Assembly (NCBI GenBank): GCA_937952455.1
Contig: CALFYU010000156.1
Coordinates: 1-20,818 of the forward strand
DNA length: 20,818 nt
From: an uncultured Planctomycetaceae bacterium
Lineage (GTDB): Bacteria > Planctomycetota > Planctomycetia > Planctomycetales > Planctomycetaceae
Direction: 5' to 3'
Below, one piece after another: positions 8,401 through 14,907 of the stretch (position 1 is its first letter; the number at the start of each line of letters is the position of its first letter). The notes beneath the pieces were generated by a model, which ran no database searches, was not told the DNA's origin, and saw only the letters and a program-made list of their open reading frames with translations. The position numbers and the translations under genes are program-made.

Positions 8401-8820
8401 GCGGACGCCACGCATGCGGGAGTCGAGACGCGAATTCACACCTCCGGCGACGTGCCATGTGTCTTGGCCGATCGGATTCAGATTGAACAGGTGATTCTCA
8501 ATTTGGTGCGCAACGCGTTGGAGGCCATGGAGGTCGCCGACGTTCGTCGACCGAGGCTGGAGATTTCCGTGACGACGACGCCTAATGATGAGGTCAGTGT
8601 CGAGGTGGCCGATAACGGGCCGGGCGTCCGCCCCGCGGAGGCGGATCGGGTGTTTGAGCAGTTTTATTCGACCAAAAACGAAGGCATGGGGATGGGACTG
8701 TCCATCAGTAAGACGATCATTGAAGCACACGGCGGGAAGATGCGCGTCCGAAAGTCTGCGACAGGCGGCGCGACGTTCCACTTCACTCTGCCGATCAGCA
8801 AAGGAAGCCCGCGTGACTGA
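5464..8820 (+). CDS. Multi-PAS hybrid-free sensor histidine kinase, FixL/NtrB-like
   Basis: Sensor kinase that would autophosphorylate on His and pass phosphate to the regulator encoded next, 1118 aa from the chosen ATG. Residues ~1-85 look like an RsbU N-terminal-type helical domain. About six PAS-like domains follow (~110-220, 235-349, 379-486, 498-617, 620-745, 758-866), with a short coiled coil (~350-378) after the second. The H-box is GIAHELNQP with His898. The ATPase domain shows an N box (LNLVRNALEAM), DNGPGV and GMGMGLSISKTIIEAHGG. I see no transmembrane helices, so it is probably cytoplasmic. The frame extends back to an ATG at 5380. I prefer 5464 because the homologous-looking part starts there and a promoter-like sequence lies between the two ATGs, but neither has a strong ribosome site. 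The signal sensed is unknown; heme binding cannot be claimed. Confidence 0.9.
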   Translation: MTIQECQDVYLDLLREYLAAGPTTVPGVFSEFGEGAADAGMSSADVIEIHETALECLRRDCPSLIDKSFVKLVSISLSETLNGYNAVKSRAPSTAPDSLRDVARQYTTTAVPHQIGVWDWDLKSNELFIDPGLKEMLGYADHEIENRPEAWAEIVHPDDRERTRTLSQAALDDRSRMFEFEQRLLHKNGQALWFLCRGRTIRDRNGGPVRLLGTNTNITAARLVAQEIREGVDRYHALIETVPYGIQEISLDGIVLYCNSACDRMLGYRPGERIGRSVLDLLPTQEEADDFCRYFQMCKTVQPPATPLITRHRTAEGRIFDVQMDWNYKRDATGAVVGYISVITDITDRRNYEASLRDARDELEQRVAERTAALEASESRWRSMVQAAPDYLVTVDRDARITYANRTPVGVPGELLHGRCVFDLADAAYRDELRTLLNDVFTTGEFASVEALARGPKGKRHWYSMRYGPIFRDGTVDGVSIFATDIHERKQSEALLHEAHQVLEAIFENTQFMIAYLDAEFVYFTANRAWSAAAAEGICPPFSAGENFFDIYPDEELHAIFESVVASVEPHSEWARPFHNYLGEQKRTTYWNWTLAPVKGRDGKAVGLIMTLLDVTDRVLAEQTLRKSEERLQAAQQMAHLGNWDWNLQTGHVEWSDEMFRIFEVNPENFKGSFEAFLRTVHPDDRENVRDTFTNAMENTGRYSIDYRVVLPSGTEKFLHGQAQVTFDERGKAKLISGTTQDVTARMKAAEQLRQSESLQRAILEAIPDMIFRMDRDGTILDFIPAAETPPFLPPSEFLGKKVEDVLPPEVARLCAEAQVRAAETGNVEVIEYRLDVDGQPHDFEARILVGAKEDMLSIVRDVSAERQAEERNRRHRDELAHVTRLSTMGEMATGIAHELNQPMSGIASYAAACLMILDSAESTPQSATLVDIINKIESQAQRAGEIVRRLRKLVVRRDSLYHAVDLMAAIREVMALVDADATHAGVETRIHTSGDVPCVLADRIQIEQVILNLVRNALEAMEVADVRRPRLEISVTTTPNDEVSVEVADNGPGVRPAEADRVFEQFYSTKNEGMGMGLSISKTIIEAHGGKMRVRKSATGGATFHFTLPISKGSPRD

Positions 8821-9436
8821 GGAACCGACCGTATTCGTTGTTGATGATGATCAGATCGTGCGCGACTCATTAGCGACGCTGTTGACGACGGCCCAGATTC
8901 GAACGGAAACGTTTTCCGACGCGCTGGAATTTTTGGACCGTTTCGATCCCGAACGTTCCGGTTGCGTCTTGTTGGACGTGCGGATGCCCGGCATGAGCGG
9001 GTTGGAATTGCAGCGGCATTTGTTGCAGATGGACGTGCCCATGACGACGATCATTCTCACGGGTCACGCCGACGTGCCGATGGCAGTGGGTGCCATGAAG
9101 ACGGGCGCGACCGACTTGATCGAAAAGCCGTTTCGCGCGGATGATCTAATTCGCCGCGTCCGTCAGGCAATGGGACAAAACGTCGAGGCACGCCGTATTT
9201 GGAACCGCAAACGCGAACTGCAGCGGAGTCTGGAATCCTTGACTCCACGAGAGAAGACCGTGTTATCAATGATTGTCGAGGGAAAAGCGACCAAGGCGAT
9301 TGCTCAGGAGTTGGGGACCAGTTTTAACACCGTACGCAATCAGCGGACGAGCATCATGCGTAAGATGAAGACTGATTCGGTGGTCGATTTGGTGCGAATC
9401 ATGACCGAACTTGCCGGAAACCCCGAACAGAATTGA
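8813..9436 (+). CDS. Two-component response regulator, FixJ-like (receiver + LuxR HTH)
   Basis: DNA-binding response regulator, 207 aa, the likely partner of the upstream kinase. The receiver domain (~1-125) has the acidic pair Asp11/Asp12, phospho-acceptor Asp55 (LLDVRMPGMSG), Thr83 and Lys105 (IEKPF), almost exactly the FixJ spacing. The output domain (~140-200) is a LuxR/FixJ helix-turn-helix (LTPREKTVLSMIVEGKATKAIA). The frame is open upstream inside the kinase. I chose the GTG at 8813 because homology to receivers begins there and AAGGAAG sits just before it. It overlaps the kinase end by 8 nt, indicating co-translation. Target genes are unknown; the following zinc-ribbon genes are candidates by position only. 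Confidence 0.93.
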   Translation: MTEEPTVFVVDDDQIVRDSLATLLTTAQIRTETFSDALEFLDRFDPERSGCVLLDVRMPGMSGLELQRHLLQMDVPMTTIILTGHADVPMAVGAMKTGATDLIEKPFRADDLIRRVRQAMGQNVEARRIWNRKRELQRSLESLTPREKTVLSMIVEGKATKAIAQELGTSFNTVRNQRTSIMRKMKTDSVVDLVRIMTELAGNPEQN

Positions 9437-9533
9437 CGGCGGACTCGGCGGGTTTCTGTGCGTTGCGCGGCACGGTGCGCTGTTTTTGGCAAATCCGCCG
9501 CTGTCTTGGAAATCCGTGACCGCAGAGCAACCC

Positions 9534-11330
9534 ATGCAGCCGATTGTCATTCCCTGTCCGCATTGTGGTTCAAAACTGAAATTGCGCAACCCGGCTTTGC
9601 TGGGTAAAATCGGCAAGTGCCCGCAATGCGAGACACGGTTTCCGCTTACGGATCCGGCGGCGGTCACCTTGGAACTTGCGGAACCGGAGCCCCCCTCCGC
9701 GTCACCGCCAACTGCGGCCACGGAATCGCCGCCGGATCTTCCGATTGACGTCGCAGACGCTCACAGCCCGACGGCCCAACTGCGAGCGCGGCGGCGTCGC
9801 GACGCGCGCCGGTTTTGGATCATCGGCGGGACGTTGATCTGTTTGGCGCTCGCCGGTGGGGGATGGTGGTTCGCAGTGCGGCAGCCGACAGTGCCGCCGT
9901 CGACCGCTGAAAAACGAACGCTACCCCAACGTCCGGCCAAACAGCGAGATGGATCCGCACTGCCTGAAAATAGCGCCAAAGCCACGGCTAAGTCCTTGCC
10001 GGAAATCGTTCCGGGACCGGCCATTGGACTGCAATACGTTCCGCACGGAGTGAGACTGTTGATCAACGTACGGCCCGCGGAAATATGGTCGGCCGACGTT
10101 TCAGGAACGCGGATCTTGGATTGTTTGGGGCAAGACTTTTCCGCATGGTTGGCGGCGCGGATTGAGCAGCATTGTCTGTTTTCGCCGTCGGAGATTGAGG
10201 AGGTAAAGTTCTGTTTCTATTTTGCGGCGCCCGGGGAGCCGGTCGCCTGCGCCGGGGTGGTCACGTTGGCGGCGCCGAGGAAACGCTCTGAACTCATCCC
10301 CCTTTTTTCCGGCCAGCGTCGGACGGATCTTGAGCTGCCCTATTACGTCGGGGAAACCACCGCGCATCTGTTGATTGACGATCGGAAGTTTGCCTTTTGT
10401 CCCTCCGAAATGGCAGCGGACTGGAAGGAGACGAGTAAATCGCCCGCACTGACGCGCGAAAACCTGCTGCGGATCGTGGGGCTCAGCGACCGTGACGACG
10501 CGTTGACCATCATCTGCGAGCCAACGGATTTGCGGCTGCACAGTGAATTTCTGGTGCCCAGCGACGTTTTACAACTAGTGGACCCGGTGTTGAACTGGCT
10601 GGGGGACGATGCGGAGACGCTCTTGTGGGGCGTGCGTCTGCAGCCGTCGCTGCGATCGCGCGCGGTGTTGATGTCCCGGACTCGCTTTGATCAAGACCGA
10701 CTGCAGCGCAGCGTGACAGAGAGGTTTAAGCAGTTGCCGCCGACCATGCTCGAAACCGTGAGTACCTGGAATCCTGCGACGTTGGGGACCAAGCGAATTT
10801 TGGGCCGACTGCCGGCGATGTGTCTGGCAGTTGAGCGGGCAACAGAAATACGCAGCGAAGGAGGGCATACGGTTTTGGAAACGCAGCTTCCCGAAATCGC
10901 CGGGCCGAATCTGGTATTGGCCACACGACTGGCTTGGCGGGAATCCTTGCGCGGCGCCGCTCCTCCCACAGTGGCGACGACCGATGCCGAACCCTCGCCG
11001 GCGACGATCGCCCAGCGGCTGGCGCAGCGGATCGACTGTGATTTTCGCCGCACGCCGCTGCAGGAGGCGATTGCCTATGTTGGAACAGAGACCGGTGTAG
11101 AATTTGAACTATCCGGTGACGATCTCAAGTTGATCGGCGTGACACAGAACCTGCCGCAGGAATTCGCGATGGAGAATACTCCGGCGATTGCGATTTTGGA
11201 TCGGATGTTGACAAAAGAGGGCATGGTCGTCGTGATCCACGAAGCGGAGAACCGCGCGACGGTGACCAGCGCCAAAGCGGCACAGGAACGCGGCGAGACG
11301 CCGCTGCCGCTGACTCGTGGCGGGGAATAG
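9534..11330 (+). CDS. Zinc-ribbon, single-pass membrane protein with STN-like C-terminus
   Basis: Protein of unknown function, 598 aa, with a planctomycete-style architecture. Residues 1-38 form a zinc ribbon (Cys8-x2-Cys11, Cys29-x2-Cys32; MJ0042-like). A Pro/Glu-rich linker follows, then a strongly basic stretch (RARRRRDARR) and one membrane helix (~94-115). The positive charges place the ribbon in the cytoplasm and the rest outside. The large exported part has no motif I recognise. Near the C-terminus (~500-585) is a region like the short secretin/TonB N-terminal domain (RTPLQEAIAYVGTETGVEFEL ... NTPAIAILDRML). The frame is open upstream to 9411, overlapping the regulator. I chose the ATG at 9534, where the zinc ribbon begins; a GTG at 9516 is also possible. 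Confidence 0.8.
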   Translation: MQPIVIPCPHCGSKLKLRNPALLGKIGKCPQCETRFPLTDPAAVTLELAEPEPPSASPPTAATESPPDLPIDVADAHSPTAQLRARRRRDARRFWIIGGTLICLALAGGGWWFAVRQPTVPPSTAEKRTLPQRPAKQRDGSALPENSAKATAKSLPEIVPGPAIGLQYVPHGVRLLINVRPAEIWSADVSGTRILDCLGQDFSAWLAARIEQHCLFSPSEIEEVKFCFYFAAPGEPVACAGVVTLAAPRKRSELIPLFSGQRRTDLELPYYVGETTAHLLIDDRKFAFCPSEMAADWKETSKSPALTRENLLRIVGLSDRDDALTIICEPTDLRLHSEFLVPSDVLQLVDPVLNWLGDDAETLLWGVRLQPSLRSRAVLMSRTRFDQDRLQRSVTERFKQLPPTMLETVSTWNPATLGTKRILGRLPAMCLAVERATEIRSEGGHTVLETQLPEIAGPNLVLATRLAWRESLRGAAPPTVATTDAEPSPATIAQRLAQRIDCDFRRTPLQEAIAYVGTETGVEFELSGDDLKLIGVTQNLPQEFAMENTPAIAILDRMLTKEGMVVVIHEAENRATVTSAKAAQERGETPLPLTRGGE

Positions 11331-11400
11331 TTGGGGGCGAGGCGCCGCGGTAACACTGGTGGCGAGGCCAACGCTCCGTCGGACTTTAGTACAATATTAG

Positions 11401-11475
11401 GGTGCCACTGGCTCTGCCAATGCCATAGCAGCAACTTCGGCGTTTCATAGATGCACTGGCAAAGCCAGTGGCACC
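11401..11475. repeat. Nested palindromic repeat element (75 bp)
   Basis: The ends are 23-nt inverted repeats (11401-11423 and 11453-11475) with two mismatches, starting GGTGCCACTGGCT. Each arm is itself a small palindrome: the right arm is CACTGGC-AAA-GCCAGTG, the left arm the same with one mismatch. It lies between the two zinc-ribbon genes in a 199-bp gap. Structure and placement suggest a dispersed intergenic repeat or small non-autonomous element. It could also fold as a terminator, but no T-run follows. Confidence 0.75.
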
Positions 11476-11529
11476 CCGGTTTGAGTTTTGCCGCGAGACA
11501 AGGGAGTTTATTGACGAGGGCCAACCGCG

Positions 11530-13116
11530 ATGCAGCCATTTTCGTTTCGGTGTCCGCACTGCGAAGCATTGCTGCGAGTCAAGGAGAGTGCGCTCGTTGG
11601 CCGTGAGGTCCCCTGTCCCGACTGCGGGGAATTGTTCCGTTTGGCCTACGATGGCCGGCACGTCTCGCGGCTAGACGTCGAGCCGGTAACGAGCCAGGTT
11701 CCGCCACCGCAAGGCCCAACCGCAAGTGCGCCGCATAGCGCAAACACGGCGGTTGAGCCGGATGTCGGCGATGAGGCCGAGCGCGAACGCTGGTGGACGG
11801 AGCCGCATGTGGTCGCTTGGGCAGTGGCGATCATCTTTGGAACCTGCATGGCGATCGTGGTCACCACACATGAGCCGCCTGCGCGGGTCGGCGACGTCGT
11901 GCAGGAACCGTTGGTTGTGGAACAGCCTGAAGAAGTGGATCCAACGGAGCCTCAGGAAGAATTTGGTGAAGACGCGGCGCCTTCGATCTGGGAGGCACCG
12001 GCGGTCGATACGCGCGGCCAATTCGCCCGGCTCGGCGAATTGATTGCGCAGCAGCGGAGCGATACGAACCGGTTTCCTGCTGGAACGCAGGGGCCGGGTG
12101 CGCCATTGGAACGATTTAGTTGGCTGGCGGAATTGTTCGCACAATCGGCTGGCAGCGACCTTTCGCCGGTCTGGAATCGGCCGTGGAACGACCCGGTGAA
12201 TCAGCGTTTTGTGCGGCGGCGCATGCCCATGTTCTTGAATCCGGCGGTCGAGGAATTAGTGGGGGCCAACGGCTATCCGGCGAGCCACTTTGTGGGGATG
12301 GCCGGCGTGGGTGCTGACGCCGCCGCGCTGCCGGTTGCACACGAGCGCGCCGGGATTTTCGGCTACGACCGCCAGACGACCGAAGCGGACGTCAAAGACG
12401 GATTGGCAAATACAATCATGGTGGCGGGAGTGCAGTCCCCATTGGGTTCGTGGGCGGCCGGGGGTCCGGCGACCGTGCGCGGGTTCGTCAATGAACCCTA
12501 TATCAACGGACCGGACGGATTCGGCAGCGGGCAGAAGGACGGCATGTGGGTCTTGATGGCGGACGGGAGCGTGAAATTTCACTCGGTGGAAGCAGATCCG
12601 GCGATTTTGCGCAATGAGGCTGCGATGGCCGATCAGTATCTCCGTGAACATCCTCCGGAACTCGTGGCCAAAAATGAAGCGGAGGCCGGTCATCGTGACG
12701 CTGACGCAGAACCCACCGCGGACAATGCGACGATTGATGAACTGATCGAAATCGTCGAAGAAATCGCGCAGACGGAAAAAACGCAACAGGCTAAGGAAGC
12801 GGCGGAAAACGCACCCCCGCCGCTGACGGCGGAAGAGATTCATACGAAGTTGAACCAACCGGTCGCCCGCTATCAAACGGCGGACGGGGCGACGTTTGGT
12901 GTCCTGTTTGAAGAATTAGCGGAGATGGTGGCCGTGCCGTTGGACTACGATGCCCAGCCGTGGCACGGCGACAACGGTCTCTGGAACCGGCCCGTGCAAT
13001 TGGAGTTCGAAAACGTCACGGTCGGTGAAGTTTTCAACCACCTGCTTGAAACCGTCGGCTTACGTGCGACAATTGGAAACGGGAAGATTGTGATTCAAAA
13101 GCCGGACAAGACGTGA
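11530..13116 (+). CDS. Zinc-ribbon, single-pass membrane protein with DUF1559-like and STN-like regions
   Basis: Protein of unknown function, 528 aa. It starts with the same zinc ribbon as the preceding gene, with cysteines at identical positions (8, 11, 29, 32). A linker leads to one membrane helix at ~94-115, also the same place. The exported part (~155-365) resembles the DUF1559 family of planctomycete surface proteins: a NTIMVAGVQSP-type segment and the closing motif GMWVLMADGSVKFHS. The usual N-terminal prepilin-like methylation helix of that family is absent. An acidic, probably coiled linker (~395-430) is followed by an STN-like domain (~440-525; VPLDYDAQP, VTVGEVFNHLLETVG). The ATG at 11530 is preceded by GAGGG. 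The shared layout with the upstream gene suggests an old duplication with the middle domain exchanged. Confidence 0.82.
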   Translation: MQPFSFRCPHCEALLRVKESALVGREVPCPDCGELFRLAYDGRHVSRLDVEPVTSQVPPPQGPTASAPHSANTAVEPDVGDEAERERWWTEPHVVAWAVAIIFGTCMAIVVTTHEPPARVGDVVQEPLVVEQPEEVDPTEPQEEFGEDAAPSIWEAPAVDTRGQFARLGELIAQQRSDTNRFPAGTQGPGAPLERFSWLAELFAQSAGSDLSPVWNRPWNDPVNQRFVRRRMPMFLNPAVEELVGANGYPASHFVGMAGVGADAAALPVAHERAGIFGYDRQTTEADVKDGLANTIMVAGVQSPLGSWAAGGPATVRGFVNEPYINGPDGFGSGQKDGMWVLMADGSVKFHSVEADPAILRNEAAMADQYLREHPPELVAKNEAEAGHRDADAEPTADNATIDELIEIVEEIAQTEKTQQAKEAAENAPPPLTAEEIHTKLNQPVARYQTADGATFGVLFEELAEMVAVPLDYDAQPWHGDNGLWNRPVQLEFENVTVGEVFNHLLETVGLRATIGNGKIVIQKPDKT

Positions 13117-13161
13117 CGCCGTTGATGCGATATTGGCGGCCGACGGGAAGTAGGACGCACA

Positions 13162-13482
13162 TTGGAACTCGACGACACGATTTGTTACTGTTTTCACGTG
13201 AGCAAGCGGAAGATCGTCAACTTCATCCGCATTCACAAACCGCGGCGGCCCAGCCAAGTCAGCCAGTGTGGCGGCGCGGGAACCGGCTGCGGCTGGTGCG
13301 TTTCTTATCTGAAACGATACTTTAACGAAGCAAGCGGCGAAGAGTCCGGCGCCGATGCGATTACGCCCGAGGAATATGCACAACAGCGGGCGGAATACAT
13401 CGCCGCCGGAAACGGGACGCCCCCCGCCGGCGCAATTCCGCTCCACGACAGTCCGTCGCGCGACACGGATTCAAGATCATGA
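13162..13482 (+). CDS. BFD-like [2Fe-2S] binding protein
   Basis: Small iron-sulfur protein, 106 aa, with the cysteine pattern of bacterioferritin-associated ferredoxin: Cys8-x-Cys10 (ICYCFHVSK) and, 32 residues later, Cys43-x2-Cys46 (GCGWCVSYL). Family members carry electrons or help release stored iron; the role here is not known. The C-terminal ~45 residues are low-complexity and lack a recognisable fold. The start is TTG at 13162, supported by TAGGA 7 nt upstream and by the CxC motif lying close to the N-terminus; no ATG is available in frame. The gene overlaps the following ATPase gene by 4 nt (ATGA), so the two are probably translated together. Confidence 0.82.
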   Translation: MELDDTICYCFHVSKRKIVNFIRIHKPRRPSQVSQCGGAGTGCGWCVSYLKRYFNEASGEESGADAITPEEYAQQRAEYIAAGNGTPPAGAIPLHDSPSRDTDSRS

Positions 13483-14219
13483 ATCACGACCGCACGACGT
13501 CAACGACCACCGCTGCGGAGGCCCTGTTTCGACTATCCGGCGTGAGCAAGACATATCGCATGGGCGAAGTCGCGGTGCCGGTTCTGCATGACGTCGATTT
13601 AGCGATCTATCCCGGCGAGATTATGGTGATCGTCGGCCCGTCCGGGTCGGGCAAAAGCACGCTGCTGAATATCATCGGCGGAATCGACAATCCCACCACC
13701 GGTAGCGTGTTATTTCACGACCAAGATTTGGCGCTGTGCAACGAACGGGAGTTGACGGCCTACCGCCGCGAACATGTGGGGTTCGTCTTTCAATTCTACA
13801 ACCTCGTCCCCACGCTCACCGCCCGCGAAAACGTGATGGTCTCGACGGAAATCGCCCGTTCGCCGATGGACGCCGATGAGGCGTTGGACTTGGTGGGGCT
13901 GGCCGAACGCAAGGACCACTTTCCGTCGCAGATGTCGGGGGGTGAGCAACAGCGGGTGGCGATTGCCCGGGCATTGGCCAAGGATCCGACGTTGCTATTG
14001 TGTGACGAACCGACCGGTGCGCTGGATTTAACGACCGGCCGCTTGGTTCTGGAGTTATTGGACAATTTGTGCACCCAGTTCGGCAAGACAATCGTGTTGA
14101 TCACGCACAACAACCCAATTTCGCACTTGGCGCATCGCGTCATCAAGTTGGGGCAGGGGACGATCGCCGATACCCACGTCAATGCCGAACGGACTTCGCC
14201 GCATGACATTCAATGGTAG
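13479..14219 (+). CDS. ABC transporter ATPase, LolD/MacB type
   Basis: Cytoplasmic ATPase of the LolD/MacB/FtsE class, 246 aa, which normally drives FtsX-like permeases acting on lipoproteins, peptides or drugs. Motifs: Walker A (GPSGSGKST), Q-loop (FQFYNLVPTLTARENV), signature (MSGGEQQR), Walker B (LLLCDEPTGALD) and switch His (LITHN). The ATG overlaps the stop of the BFD-like gene. No permease follows: the next gene is convergent and starts its 3' end 13 bp away, so the membrane partner must be encoded elsewhere. Function beyond ATP hydrolysis cannot be read from the sequence. Confidence 0.92.
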   Translation: MNHDRTTSTTTAAEALFRLSGVSKTYRMGEVAVPVLHDVDLAIYPGEIMVIVGPSGSGKSTLLNIIGGIDNPTTGSVLFHDQDLALCNERELTAYRREHVGFVFQFYNLVPTLTARENVMVSTEIARSPMDADEALDLVGLAERKDHFPSQMSGGEQQRVAIARALAKDPTLLLCDEPTGALDLTTGRLVLELLDNLCTQFGKTIVLITHNNPISHLAHRVIKLGQGTIADTHVNAERTSPHDIQW

Positions 14220-14232
14220 TGCGGCGCTGCGG

Positions 14233-14739
14233 TCACACGGCGAAGAACGGCGGCGGATAGGTGACGCTCCCGTGAACGTTTTGCAGCGTCCCCGGAACCA
14301 ACTCCGCGGCCATGAACGCCTCACCGGAGAATGGCGATTCAATTCGCGCGGCCAATGCGGGCGAAAAGCCGAATCGCGGATAATATTCGGGGTGCCCTAA
14401 TACGATCGCCGCCTGTTGGTCCCGTTCGCCGCAGATCGCCAAGCCGCGGCGGACCAATTCTGAACCGATGCCCTGCCGCTGATGTTTGGGCAAAACCGCC
14501 ATCGGCGCCAAGGCAACGGCGGGTATCGTTGTCTGTTCGGTTACGATCGGCAAGTTGCTGAACAGAATATGGCCGACGATTTCGTTATCCGATTCGGCGA
14601 CCAACGACAGCACAACGTAGCCCTTGTTCCGTAAAGCGTCGACGAGGTCGGCTTAAGCCGGGCCGTTGAAGGCAGCCACGTTGACTTGGCGGATCGCGCC
14701 GTGATCCAACGTTGATTCTTCCCGATAGCGAATTGGCAT
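14233..14739 (-). pseudogene. GNAT N-acetyltransferase (YhbS-like) interrupted by an in-frame TAA
   Basis: Reading from the ATG at 14739, preceded by AAGGAG, gives a complete 168-codon GNAT protein except for a TAA at codon 29 (14653-14655). Before the stop comes MPIRYREESTLDHG and then IRQVNVAAFNGPA; after it the same frame continues ADLVDALRNKGYVVLSLVAE. The acetyl-CoA motif is intact (VLPKHQRQGIGSELV), as is the YhbS-type VLGHPEYYPRFGFSPA. One base change from a Glu or Gln codon explains it, so the break is recent, a sequencing error, or read through. A shorter product from an internal GTG would lack the first strand and helix. It faces the ABC ATPase gene tail to tail. Confidence 0.8.
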
Positions 14740-14895
14740 CGCCTGAGCTCCTTCGAAGGCGGTCTGATGAACAATTGTCATTCTGCGGCGCAATGCAATC
14801 GGTACGGCCGCACTCCGCTTTTAGCAGCCTGATTGTTAGAATTGAATACCGGTAGGACCCTCACCACGTGCGGTAGGTTCGGCGCGTTGCTTTCC

Positions 14896-14902
14896 GAGGA
14901 GG
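14896..14902 (+). promoter_or_regulatory. Ribosome binding site deciding the TTG start of ppx
   Basis: GAGGAGG lies 5 nt before the TTG at 14908. It is the best Shine-Dalgarno match in the area, and the Ppx/GppA homology begins 9 residues after that TTG. This argues against the upstream in-frame TTG at 14833. Confidence 0.75.
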
Positions 14903-14907
14903 CAAAA

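Noticed and set aside
8035..8781. 248-aa open frame antisense to the kinase gene
   Set aside because: It lies fully opposite the conserved histidine-kinase core and has no recognisable motif; long antisense frames are common in GC-rich genes.
12256..12876. 206-aa antisense open frame
   Set aside because: Opposite the DUF1559-like gene; Arg-rich low-quality sequence without domains.
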